From DASPFV01 sp035620975 (lineage in GTDB: Bacteria > Acidobacteriota > Vicinamibacteria > Vicinamibacterales > 2-12-FULL-66-21), in the NCBI GenBank assembly GCA_035620975.1, contig DASPFV010000152.1:1-47237 (forward strand): a stretch of DNA of 47,237 nucleotides, in the 5' to 3' direction. Every line of letters starts with the position of its first letter. Position 1 is the stretch's first letter. Position numbers and translations under genes: made by a program. Below the pieces are notes generated by a model. It was not told the DNA's origin. It worked only from the letters and a program-made list of their open reading frames with translations, and did not search any database. Shown here in pieces: positions 32,989 through 39,714 of this stretch.

Positions 32989-33726
32989 CACCGTCCGTCC
33001 GCCATGGGGAACCCGGCGGGACCCGTGACGCACCACTGGCTGGATTCGACCCACGTCACGTTCGGCGTCCTCACCGCAGGCGTGCACAATCCGCGATGGA
33101 AGGTGGAAACCTCCGTCTTCAATGGGCGCGATCCCGATGAGCCGCGGACGGATCTCGATCTGGGTGGGTTCGACTCCGCAGCCGTGCGGCTTTCCGTGCT
33201 CCCGACCGAGCGCCTGGCCCTGCAGGTGTCAGCGGCGCGCCTGCGCGAGGCCCGGACGGACTTCCTGCAGCAGACGGATAGACAGGTCACGAGAGCCACC
33301 GCGTCCGCGGTGTATCACCGGCCGATTGGCCCGGCCGGCATCTGGGCGACGACGCTGGCCATCGGGGTCAACGACGGACGCGAGCATGTTGCCGGGACGG
33401 TCCGCGATGCCGCGAGCGTCGCCGCTCTTCTGGAAACCAGCCTGACGTGGAAAGAACGGAACACGGTGTTCGGCAGAGTCGAGATAGCAGAGATGCCGGC
33501 CCATCACCTGCACGCGTTCGAGTATTCCACCGAGGCGTTCCCGGTCGCCAAGCTCCAGGCAGGGTGTGTGCGCTACCTGAGAAGCCTCAAGGGGCTCGTC
33601 CCGGGCGTTGGCGCGACGGCCTCGTTCAGCGTGCTTCCACCCGCGCTCGCCCCGCGCTACTCGGGCCGCATCGCTCCGGGCGTGGGAATCTTCCTCACCG
33701 TCCGGGCGGGGCGCCACGAAATGTAG
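32989..33726 (+). pseudogene. C-terminal part of an outer-membrane beta-barrel protein, joined to the kinase stub
   Basis: In a frame different from the kinase the text starts at about 32989 with HRPSAMGNPAGPVTHHWLDS and continues THVTFGVLTAGVHNPRWKVE, SVFNGRDPDEPRTDLD, then alternating strands to PGVGIFLTVRAGRHEM. This is the last part of a porin-like barrel family that I associate with copper/heavy-metal loci. Relatives have an upstream half with signal peptide, absent here. A product could start at ATG 33004 but would have no signal peptide, so it is probably not functional. Confidence 0.65.
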
Positions 33727-33735
33727 CGAGTCCCG

Positions 33736-34134
33736 TCAGTCGACGACGATGCGCCCCCTGAGCCTCGCATCGTCCTGGTTGAGGTGATCGTGAAACCCGC
33801 ACGTCCGTTTCAAGTGCAAGGTCCCCGTCGTCCGGCTCTGGCCGGGCTCGAGCGTCCCCACCTGGTTGACGGCCGGGCAGTCCGTGTGGAGCGTGACGGG
33901 ATCGGATGCGATGGCGTGCGGGCGCGTGTCGTTGTTCGTGAACATCACGCGGCTGAAGGAATTGATCCGCACTTCTGTCGGGACCACTCCCGCCGCGCCG
34001 ATGACGATGGTGGCGTCGGCGGGGGAGTCACCCGGCGACGTCGGACTCGAGCTGCACGAGAGGCCGAAGGCGCAGGCGAGGAGCGCCGCCAACCCCCGCA
34101 GGCGCAACGACGGGTTATGGATCGCACGAACCAT
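33736..34134 (-). CDS. Cupredoxin-like lipoprotein, 132 aa
   Basis: The N-terminus is a lipoprotein signal with a lipobox near residues 24-27 (LLACAFGLSC), then a Ser/Pro-rich linker. The domain shows the cupredoxin order: ATIVIGAAGVVPTEVRINSF, VMFTNNDTRPHAIASDP (His73) and TCGFHDHLNQ (Cys112, His115), ending RGRIVV. Type-1 copper ligands His, Cys and His are present, but the usual axial Met after the second His is missing (DDARLRG), so the site would be unusual or bind with a weak axial ligand. His117 is extra. It is convergent with the barrel fragment, ten bases apart. Confidence 0.75.
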   Translation of the reverse strand: MVRAIHNPSLRLRGLAALLACAFGLSCSSSPTSPGDSPADATIVIGAAGVVPTEVRINSFSRVMFTNNDTRPHAIASDPVTLHTDCPAVNQVGTLEPGQSRTTGTLHLKRTCGFHDHLNQDDARLRGRIVVD

Positions 34135-34287
34135 GTCGTGTTTCGAGTGAGTGGATCATTATAGGCGTCAGGGCGCTGCTGCAGGTCCCCTCGGCAGGAC
34201 GCGCCGGCCCGTGCGCGCCGGCCGTGATCAGCCGGTGCGATACGTCCGACGAGCAGATGGCATCTGTATCCGCGGCAGCTGTATCCG

Positions 34288-34316
34288 TTGACAATATATC
34301 CACTGTGGACTATCGT
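34288..34316 (+). promoter_or_regulatory. Promoter with PadR-type operator for the first padR-permease pair
   Basis: TTGACA (34288-34293), a 17-base spacer and TATCGT (34311-34316). The spacer contains the palindrome TCCAC-T-GTGGA, a likely operator for the PadR protein encoded downstream. The -10 ends only 9 bases before the ATG at 34326, so the transcript would be almost leaderless. Confidence 0.65.
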
Positions 34317-34325
34317 GCGGCCGTC

Positions 34326-34688
34326 ATGACCGACGACCGCGCCGATGTCGAAGCCACGCCGCCGCTCCCGGCAGCGGCCTTTCACATCCTGCTGGCGCTC
34401 GTGGTGGCGGACCGCCACGGCTACGGCATCATCCAGGACGTGGAGGCCCGCACCAACGGCGCGCTCCGCCTGAGCCCCGGGACGCTCTACCGCACGATCC
34501 AGCGGCTGCTCGAGCAGGGGCTGATCGAGGAGCCGCGGCAGCTCTCACGCGCCGGAGGCGACCCGCGGCGGCGCTACTACCGCATCACGCCCGCGGGCGC
34601 CGCCGTGGCCCGGGCGGAAACCCGACGGCTGACCGAACTGGTCCGGCTGGCCAGGAACGCCTGGCGGATCGCACCGGAGTCGTCATGA
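34326..34688 (+). CDS. PadR-family transcriptional regulator, 120 aa
   Basis: The start is ATG 34326: the promoter just upstream excludes earlier starts. Winged-helix PadR pattern: AAFHILLALVVADRHGYGII, QDVEARTNGALRLSPGTLYR, TIQRLLEQGLIEEP, RRRYYRITPAGAAVARAE. Length is typical of the short (subfamily-2-like) PadR proteins. The stop overlaps the start of the following orphan permease (ATGA at 34685), so the two are translationally coupled; PadR most likely represses its own promoter and the permease. Confidence 0.92.
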   Translation: MTDDRADVEATPPLPAAAFHILLALVVADRHGYGIIQDVEARTNGALRLSPGTLYRTIQRLLEQGLIEEPRQLSRAGGDPRRRYYRITPAGAAVARAETRRLTELVRLARNAWRIAPESS

Positions 34689-37273
34689 TCCGGCTCTATC
34701 GGGCGCTGCTCCATCTCTATCCCGCCTCGTTCCGGATGGAGTACGGCGATGAGATGACAGCGCTGTTCGCGCAGGCCTGGGAGCGGGCCACGGCGACGGG
34801 CAGGATCGGGTTGCTCCTGACCACGGTCGCAGACGAGACGCTCAGCGCTGTCGCCGTGCACTGGGCCATCCTCGGCCAGGATCTGCGCTACACCGCGCGC
34901 ACGCTGACCCGGGCGCGTGGCTTTGCCCTGACGGCCATTCTGGTCACCGCACTGGGCGTGGGCGCCAACACGGCGGCGTTCTCGGTCGCGGACTTCGTGC
35001 TGCTCCGCCCCCTGCCCTTCGTCGAGCCCGATGCGCTGGTCCGGCTGTGCGAGGGCCCGCGCACGGGCGCGGGGTGGGGCTGCATGAACGAGCTGTCGCC
35101 CGCCAACTACCGTGACTTCAAGACCATGAGCTCGTCCTTCGAGGCGATGGGCGCCTTCAACGACGAGGCGGTCAACCTGGTCGGCGCCGGAGAACCGCGG
35201 CGGCTCGACATTGCCGTCGTGACGCCCGAAGTGCTCCCCCTCCTCGGGGTGAAACCCGCGCTGGGGCGCGTCTTCGGGCCCGGCGACGTCGACCGCGACG
35301 CCGTCGTCATCAGCCATGGCCTCTGGCAATCCCAGTTCGGCGGCGATCCCGCGGTGCTCGGACGGACGGTCAACCTCAATGGAGCCGCCTATACGATCAT
35401 CGGCCTCATGCCGCCCGGCTTCTACTTTCCTACCCGCGACATCGAGTTGTGGGCGCCGCTGACGTTCCGCGAGGAGGACTTCGCGAACCGGAACAACACC
35501 TACATCGAGGGGGTGGCACGGCTGAAGGCGGGCGTGACGTTCGAGCAGGCCCGGGCGGAGCTCGAGTCGCTGGCCGACCGCCTGGCGCGGGACTATCCGC
35601 AGACCAACGAGGAGACCGGCATCAGCTTCTTCCGGATGCGGGACAACATGTCCCCGCGATTCCGCCTCATGCTGATGGCGCTCGGGGGCGCGACGCTGTG
35701 CCTGCTGCTCCTCACCTGCGCCAACCTCGCCAACCTGCTGCTCGCCCGCGCGGCGGCACGCGACCGCGAGCTGGCCGTCCGTGCGGCCCTCGGCGCGGGC
35801 AAGGAGCGGCTGGTGCGCCAGCTGGTCACGGAGAGCGTGACGCTGACCGCGCTCGGGGGACTAGCCGGCGTCGCGGTGGCGGCGTCGAGCGTGCCGTTGT
35901 TTTCCAGTCTGGTGCCGTCCACGCTCCCGGTCGCCAGTCAGCCCGGCCTGGACCTGCGCGTGCTCGCGCTCGCATCGCTGTTCACGGCGCTCACCGGCCT
36001 CGGCTTCGGCCTGTTTCCCGCGCTTCGCGCGGCACGCCTCACGGAGTTCGCCGCGCTGCGCGAGGGCCATCGCGCGGGGGGCGGCCGGAGGCAGCGCGTC
36101 CGGGCCGTCCTGGTGACCGTCGAAGTGACGATGTCCGTCATCCTGCTGATCACGTCGGCCCTCCTGATCCGCGCCATCTGGCGCGTGCAGACGGTGGATC
36201 CCGGGTTCTCGCCCCGGAACGTGCTGACGCTCAGAACGGCGCTGCCGCGGCCGAAGTACGACAGCCCCGTGCGCCGCAACGAGTTCTACCAGTCGGTTCT
36301 GACGCAGGTGCGCGCCCTGCCCGGAGTCCACAGCGCGGCGTTCACGAGCGGCCTGCCGATGATCACGACGGGCCTGGTTACCGGGGTCGAGATCCCCGGT
36401 CAAGAGGTGCGGAGCGCCCGGAGCAGCCCCGTGAGCCACCGCTGGGTCACGCCGCAGTACTTCGGGACAATGGGCATACCGCTCCATCGCGGGCGTGACG
36501 TGGAGGACGGCGACACCGGCGACCGGGCCTGGGTCGCCGTGGTCAGCGCGTCCTTCGTCGAGCGGTACTGGCCCGGTCAGGATGCAATCGGCAGGACCTT
36601 CCGGCACCGGGGTCGGACCCGGACTGTCGTGGGAGTAGTCGGCGATATCAGGGTCCGGGGACTGGAACGAACCAGCGAGCCTCAGATATACCTGCCGGCG
36701 CCCCAGGCTGCCGACGTATCGCCCGGGGCTTTCGATCCGAAGGAACTGGTGATTCGCCATTCCGGTCGACCCGACCCGCTGGCAGCTGCTGTTCGCCAGA
36801 TCGTCCGCCGGGTCGATCCCGAGCAGCCGATCTCCAACGTGCGCCGGATGGACGACGTGGTCGCGGGTGAGACTGCCACGCGGCGCGGCCAGCTCTACGT
36901 GCTCGGCCTGCTGACGGCCATCGCCGTCGTGCTCGCCGGCGTCGGTATCTATGGTCTGCTCGCGTTCACCGTGTCCCAACGATCGCAGGAGATTGGCGTA
37001 CGGCTGGCGCTGGGCGCGGACCCCTCACGCGTGGGCCGCATGATCGTCGGCGACGGGCTGCGCCTGGCCCTCCTCGGCATCGTGCCGGGCGTCCTCGGCG
37101 GCTACGCCGCGGCACGTGGCATGAGCGCGCTGCTCTTTGGGATCGCGCCTGGCGACCCCGCCGCGTTCGGCACGGCAGTGGCTCTGGCACTGCTGATGAC
37201 GTTCGCCGGTTCGCTCGTGCCGGCATTCCGGGCCGTGCGAATCGCGCCGATGTCCGCTCTGCGAGCGGAGTAG
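34685..37273 (+). CDS. Orphan ABC-type permease, MacB/FtsX fold, duplicated (copy 3, PadR-linked)
   Basis: The 862-residue protein has an extra N-terminal segment typical of PadR-linked members (MIRLYRALLHLYPASFRMEY, GDEMTALFAQAWERA) before the first helix (FALTAILVTALGVGANTAAF). Core domain one has LLRPLPFVEPDALVRLCE and EVLPLLGVKPALGRVF. FtsX unit one has LLLLTCANLANLLLARAA and AVRAALGAGKERLVRQ. Core domain two and FtsX unit two (SQRSQEIGVRLALGADPSRV) end in MSALRAE. No ATPase is adjacent. Expression should follow the PadR regulator. Confidence 0.9.
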   Translation: MIRLYRALLHLYPASFRMEYGDEMTALFAQAWERATATGRIGLLLTTVADETLSAVAVHWAILGQDLRYTARTLTRARGFALTAILVTALGVGANTAAFSVADFVLLRPLPFVEPDALVRLCEGPRTGAGWGCMNELSPANYRDFKTMSSSFEAMGAFNDEAVNLVGAGEPRRLDIAVVTPEVLPLLGVKPALGRVFGPGDVDRDAVVISHGLWQSQFGGDPAVLGRTVNLNGAAYTIIGLMPPGFYFPTRDIELWAPLTFREEDFANRNNTYIEGVARLKAGVTFEQARAELESLADRLARDYPQTNEETGISFFRMRDNMSPRFRLMLMALGGATLCLLLLTCANLANLLLARAAARDRELAVRAALGAGKERLVRQLVTESVTLTALGGLAGVAVAASSVPLFSSLVPSTLPVASQPGLDLRVLALASLFTALTGLGFGLFPALRAARLTEFAALREGHRAGGGRRQRVRAVLVTVEVTMSVILLITSALLIRAIWRVQTVDPGFSPRNVLTLRTALPRPKYDSPVRRNEFYQSVLTQVRALPGVHSAAFTSGLPMITTGLVTGVEIPGQEVRSARSSPVSHRWVTPQYFGTMGIPLHRGRDVEDGDTGDRAWVAVVSASFVERYWPGQDAIGRTFRHRGRTRTVVGVVGDIRVRGLERTSEPQIYLPAPQAADVSPGAFDPKELVIRHSGRPDPLAAAVRQIVRRVDPEQPISNVRRMDDVVAGETATRRGQLYVLGLLTAIAVVLAGVGIYGLLAFTVSQRSQEIGVRLALGADPSRVGRMIVGDGLRLALLGIVPGVLGGYAAARGMSALLFGIAPGDPAAFGTAVALALLMTFAGSLVPAFRAVRIAPMSALRAE

Positions 37274-37349
37274 CCGGCGGGTCGCGCCGGAGGGATACGC
37301 AAGAAATCTGCGCGAGCTGTCACGTGCGGGCCGGGGGCATAATCCTCCC

Positions 37350-37826
37350 ATGCGTGAACAGGCTCTTCGCGATCATCTCGCCCGCCTCCTCGACTGGGAC
37401 GACGCGCACGTGGGATTCGACGCGGCGGTCGCAGGCATCCCCGCGGGCAGGCGCGGTGCGCGCGCGACCGGCTTCGAGCACTCCCCCTGGCAGCTCGTCG
37501 AGCACATGCGCCTGGCGCAGGACGACATCCTGGATTTCTGCGTCAACCCGAAGTACGTGCACAGCCTGAAATGGCCCGACGATTACTGGCCCGAGCCGAC
37601 GCCGCCGAGCGAGGCCGCGTGGGACGAGGCCCTCACCGGCTTCACGCGGTCGCGCGAACGGATGAAGGCGCTGGCGCGTGAGGTGGAGGATCTGACCGCC
37701 AGGGTTCCCACCGGCCAGGCCAGCCAGACTTACCTGCGCGCCATCCTGCTCGTGGCGGATCACACGGCGTATCACGTCGGGCAGCTCGTCGCTCTCCGCC
37801 GGGCCCTGGGCATCTGGCAGCCGTGA
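37350..37826 (+). CDS. DinB-superfamily protein, 158 aa
   Basis: Four-helix DinB/YfiT-like protein with the metal-binding histidines in the expected places: QLVEHMRLAQDDI (first His) and ADHTAYHVGQLVALRR (paired His near the C-terminus). The conserved WP-rich middle (LKWPDDYWPEPTPP) and AWDEALTGFTRSRERM are also typical. DinB-like enzymes are often thiol-dependent transferases or damage-induced proteins; the substrate is unknown. The ATG at 37350 starts at the first helix. Confidence 0.85.
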   Translation: MREQALRDHLARLLDWDDAHVGFDAAVAGIPAGRRGARATGFEHSPWQLVEHMRLAQDDILDFCVNPKYVHSLKWPDDYWPEPTPPSEAAWDEALTGFTRSRERMKALAREVEDLTARVPTGQASQTYLRAILLVADHTAYHVGQLVALRRALGIWQP

Positions 37827-37918
37827 AACACCGGGAAGCGGGAAACACGCACGAACGACGGCGTATTCCCGCTCCCCTTCCGGATGGCTCCAGGCAGGAT
37901 GCGTCCTGCAGCATCCCG

Positions 37919-38080
37919 TCAGCTCTTCTTCGAGGTCTGGGCGTAGACGTGGCTGTACGTCCGATCGACGCGCGTGCTGCCGCACGCCGGACACTTCGGG
38001 GTCGCGGTCGATTCCGACATCGGGCGGACGACTTCGAACGGCTTCTGGCAGTCTCGACAGACGAACTCGTAGACGGGCAT
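37919..38080 (-). CDS. FmdB-type zinc-ribbon small protein, 53 aa
   Basis: From ATG 38080 it reads MPVYEFVCRDCQKPFEVVRP then CPACGSTRVDRTYSHVYAQT and a short Lys-rich end. CxxC ... CxxC is a complete zinc ribbon and MPxYEF.C..C is the FmdB signature. GGAGG lies just upstream. FmdB-family ribbons are small putative regulators of unclear role. It is separated by about 100 bases from the DinB gene on the same strand, upstream of it. Confidence 0.85.
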   Translation of the reverse strand: MPVYEFVCRDCQKPFEVVRPMSESTATPKCPACGSTRVDRTYSHVYAQTSKKS

Positions 38081-38177
38081 CTCGAACCTCCCTCACGCCG
38101 ATCCTACCCTCGGCGCGCCGCCCCTCGAAGCCCGCGAGCGTTCGGCGTCGAGCCATGGGCTCCCGCCCAGTCGGGTC

Positions 38178-38708
38178 TCAGGGCTCCCGGCTCCCGCGGG
38201 CCCGCGGCTCGGGGCTCGCGCTCACCTGGCTGCCTTCGGCGGGTCCCCGCAGGGTGGGATCGATCTGCCGGATGGCGCCGAGGTGATACGCCAGGTGCGC
38301 GATGCTCCCGATCATCCCGTTGAGCTCGGTTCCGGTGACCTCGCGCGGCACGCGCAGCGCATCCAGCCAGCGCGCAGCCTCGCCGCGAAGCTGCTCGCGA
38401 AGCCTCTGCCATTCCTCGTCGGAGACGACCCGCCGCTTCCAGCTCTGGCTCCAGTCCGCGTCCTCGAACGGATGCTCGCCGGCGCTCCACCGGTTCATCA
38501 GCGCCAGGCCGTAGCGCAGATGATCGACGTGCGCGGCGATCGACGCGCCGGTGGATGTCGGCACCGACGCCGCCTCGGCCGACAGCCGGTCCAGCGATTG
38601 CAGCAATCCGACGTCCCCGGAGTTCAGCATGTAGGCGCTGGCAGGTGCGCCGTTCACCAGCTCGCTGAAGAGGGTCTCGAGGGTGGGTGCGAAATCGTCC
38701 GTCCGCAC
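38178..38708 (-). CDS. DinB-superfamily protein, 176 aa
   Basis: Second DinB-like gene, on the opposite strand from the one at 37350. Helix one has TLETLFSELVNGAPASAYML; the histidines are in SIAAHVDHLRYGLALMNRW and AHLAYHLGAIRQID. The tail (EGSQVSASPEPRARGSREP) is low in structure and GC-rich. The two DinB proteins in this window are not close copies of each other by eye. Confidence 0.82.
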   Translation of the reverse strand: MRTDDFAPTLETLFSELVNGAPASAYMLNSGDVGLLQSLDRLSAEAASVPTSTGASIAAHVDHLRYGLALMNRWSAGEHPFEDADWSQSWKRRVVSDEEWQRLREQLRGEAARWLDALRVPREVTGTELNGMIGSIAHLAYHLGAIRQIDPTLRGPAEGSQVSASPEPRARGSREP

Positions 38709-38718
38709 GCATTCATCC

Positions 38719-38889
38719 TCAGGCCCGCATCTCGGGCTGCCGGGCGGCCAACAGCATCTGCCGGCGGAGCTGGCGCTCGTAGGCCGCGATCTGCTCGTCG
38801 ATCTCCGCCCGTGCCGTCTGCGTCCGGTTCATGTCCTCGGTGTAGCGCTTCAGGAAGTATGGATCCGATTCCGGATCGTCGGGATTCAT
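38719..38889 (-). CDS. Possible small helical protein, 56 aa
   Basis: From ATG 38889 it reads MNPDDPESDPYFLKRYTEDM, NRTQTARAEIDEQIAAYERQ, LRRQMLLAARQPEMRA. GC-rich third positions and a regular Glu/Arg helix pattern suggest real coding, but no strong ribosome site is visible. It lies 10 bases upstream of the DinB gene on the same strand, so it could be co-transcribed. Confidence 0.45.
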   Translation of the reverse strand: MNPDDPESDPYFLKRYTEDMNRTQTARAEIDEQIAAYERQLRRQMLLAARQPEMRA

Positions 38890-39107
38890 GGTCGATCGGG
38901 CAGAACGGAACGGGATGCGCGCGGGCTTGCAAATCCCGAACCCGTTCCAGCGCCATGGGGCTGGACTGAGGGACCGTCACCAACGCGTGGCGCCGGATCG
39001 AAGCCCATCGCGCGGCAGTTTCCTAGGCCGTTCTATTCAGCAGGGATAGGGGTTCCGCCCAAGATGTACCGCTGACGTGGAGCGTGGGCCGGATGGCTCG
39101 GGCGCGA
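38890..39107. other. Intergenic stretch without recognisable gene
   Basis: I see no convincing coding frame or structured RNA here. Confidence 0.35.
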
Positions 39108-39110
39108 TCA

Positions 39111-39245
39111 CCGCGTGCAGCAGCATGTGCCGAGGCCGTACGCCAGGTGAATGTCTTTTGAACAATCGAAACCCGCGTGTGTCGGGCTGCTGACGTTGGC
39201 GATCCCACCTGAGGTGGCCAGGGCGATCTTCCAGTCGTGCTGTCT
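39111..39245 (-). other. 45-codon Cys-ending frame resembling a lanthipeptide core (no start codon)
   Basis: Between two in-frame stops (39246-39248 and 39108-39110) the minus strand encodes a peptide that ends ATSGG, IANVSSPTHAGFDCSKDIHL, AYGLGTCCCTR. GG would be the usual leader cleavage site, and the Ser/Thr followed by DC and a terminal TCCC recalls the lacticin-481 group of class II lanthipeptides. Third positions in this frame are GC-rich. Against it: no in-frame start codon, only 14 codons before the core, and no LanM, transporter or peptidase in the window. It may be a gene remnant. Confidence 0.2.
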
Positions 39246-39320
39246 TCATTCCAGGAAGGCCGATCCCGTGCAGGCCCCTGTAACCCCGCCGGCAGCGCCG
39301 CCGGGATTTCACTCCTTCGC

Positions 39321-39355
39321 CTCATCTTGACAGTCAAGATGAGAACGGGTATGTT
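39321..39355 (+). promoter_or_regulatory. Promoter with perfect 23-bp palindrome (PadR operator)
   Basis: CTCATCTTGAC-A-GTCAAGATGAG (39321-39343) is a perfect palindrome with 11-bp arms. It contains the -35 box TTGACA (39327-39332); 17 bases later comes the -10 box TATGTT (39350-39355). Repressor bound here would block the -35. The downstream padR at 39378 is the obvious ligand. Confidence 0.8.
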
Positions 39356-39377
39356 CGCATGCCGAGTCCCGACGCAC

Positions 39378-39713
39378 ATGGACCGGCCGACCACCGACGT
39401 CATCCAGGGCACGCTCGATATGCTGATTCTCAAGACGCTCAGCCTCGAGCCGATGCACGGCTTCGGCATCGCCCGCCGCGTCGAGCAGGTCTCCCGCGGC
39501 GTGTTCCGCGTCAATCCGGGATCGCTGCTGACGGCGCTGAGGCGGCTCGAACGGGCCGGCCAGGTCGATGCCGAGTGGCGCGACACCGTCAACGGCCGGC
39601 GCGCGAGGTACTACAGCCTGACACGAGCCGGGCGGCGTCAGCTCGAACGCGAGACGCAGGACTGGAGGCGCCGGGCCGGCGCCATCGCGCGCCTGCTGCG
39701 AGCCGAGGAGTAG
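39378..39713 (+). CDS. PadR-family transcriptional regulator, 111 aa
   Basis: ATG 39378, shortly after the predicted transcription start. MDRPTTDVIQGTLDMLILKT and LSLEPMHGFGIARRVEQVS are the standard start of acidobacterial PadR regulators; NPGSLLTALRRLERAGQVDA is the recognition helix and wing region, and RRARYYSLTRAGRRQLERET the last strand and dimer helix. It differs clearly from the PadR at 34326. The permease start follows one base after the stop, so the two form an operon, most likely autorepressed through the palindrome at 39321. Confidence 0.93.
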   Translation: MDRPTTDVIQGTLDMLILKTLSLEPMHGFGIARRVEQVSRGVFRVNPGSLLTALRRLERAGQVDAEWRDTVNGRRARYYSLTRAGRRQLERETQDWRRRAGAIARLLRAEE

Positions 39714-39714
39714 C

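Noticed and set aside
32603..33028. A short intact regulator made only of a kinase N-lobe
   Set aside because: The kinase pattern stops abruptly at RVRH and is followed by barrel-protein sequence in another frame, which is best explained by a deletion junction.
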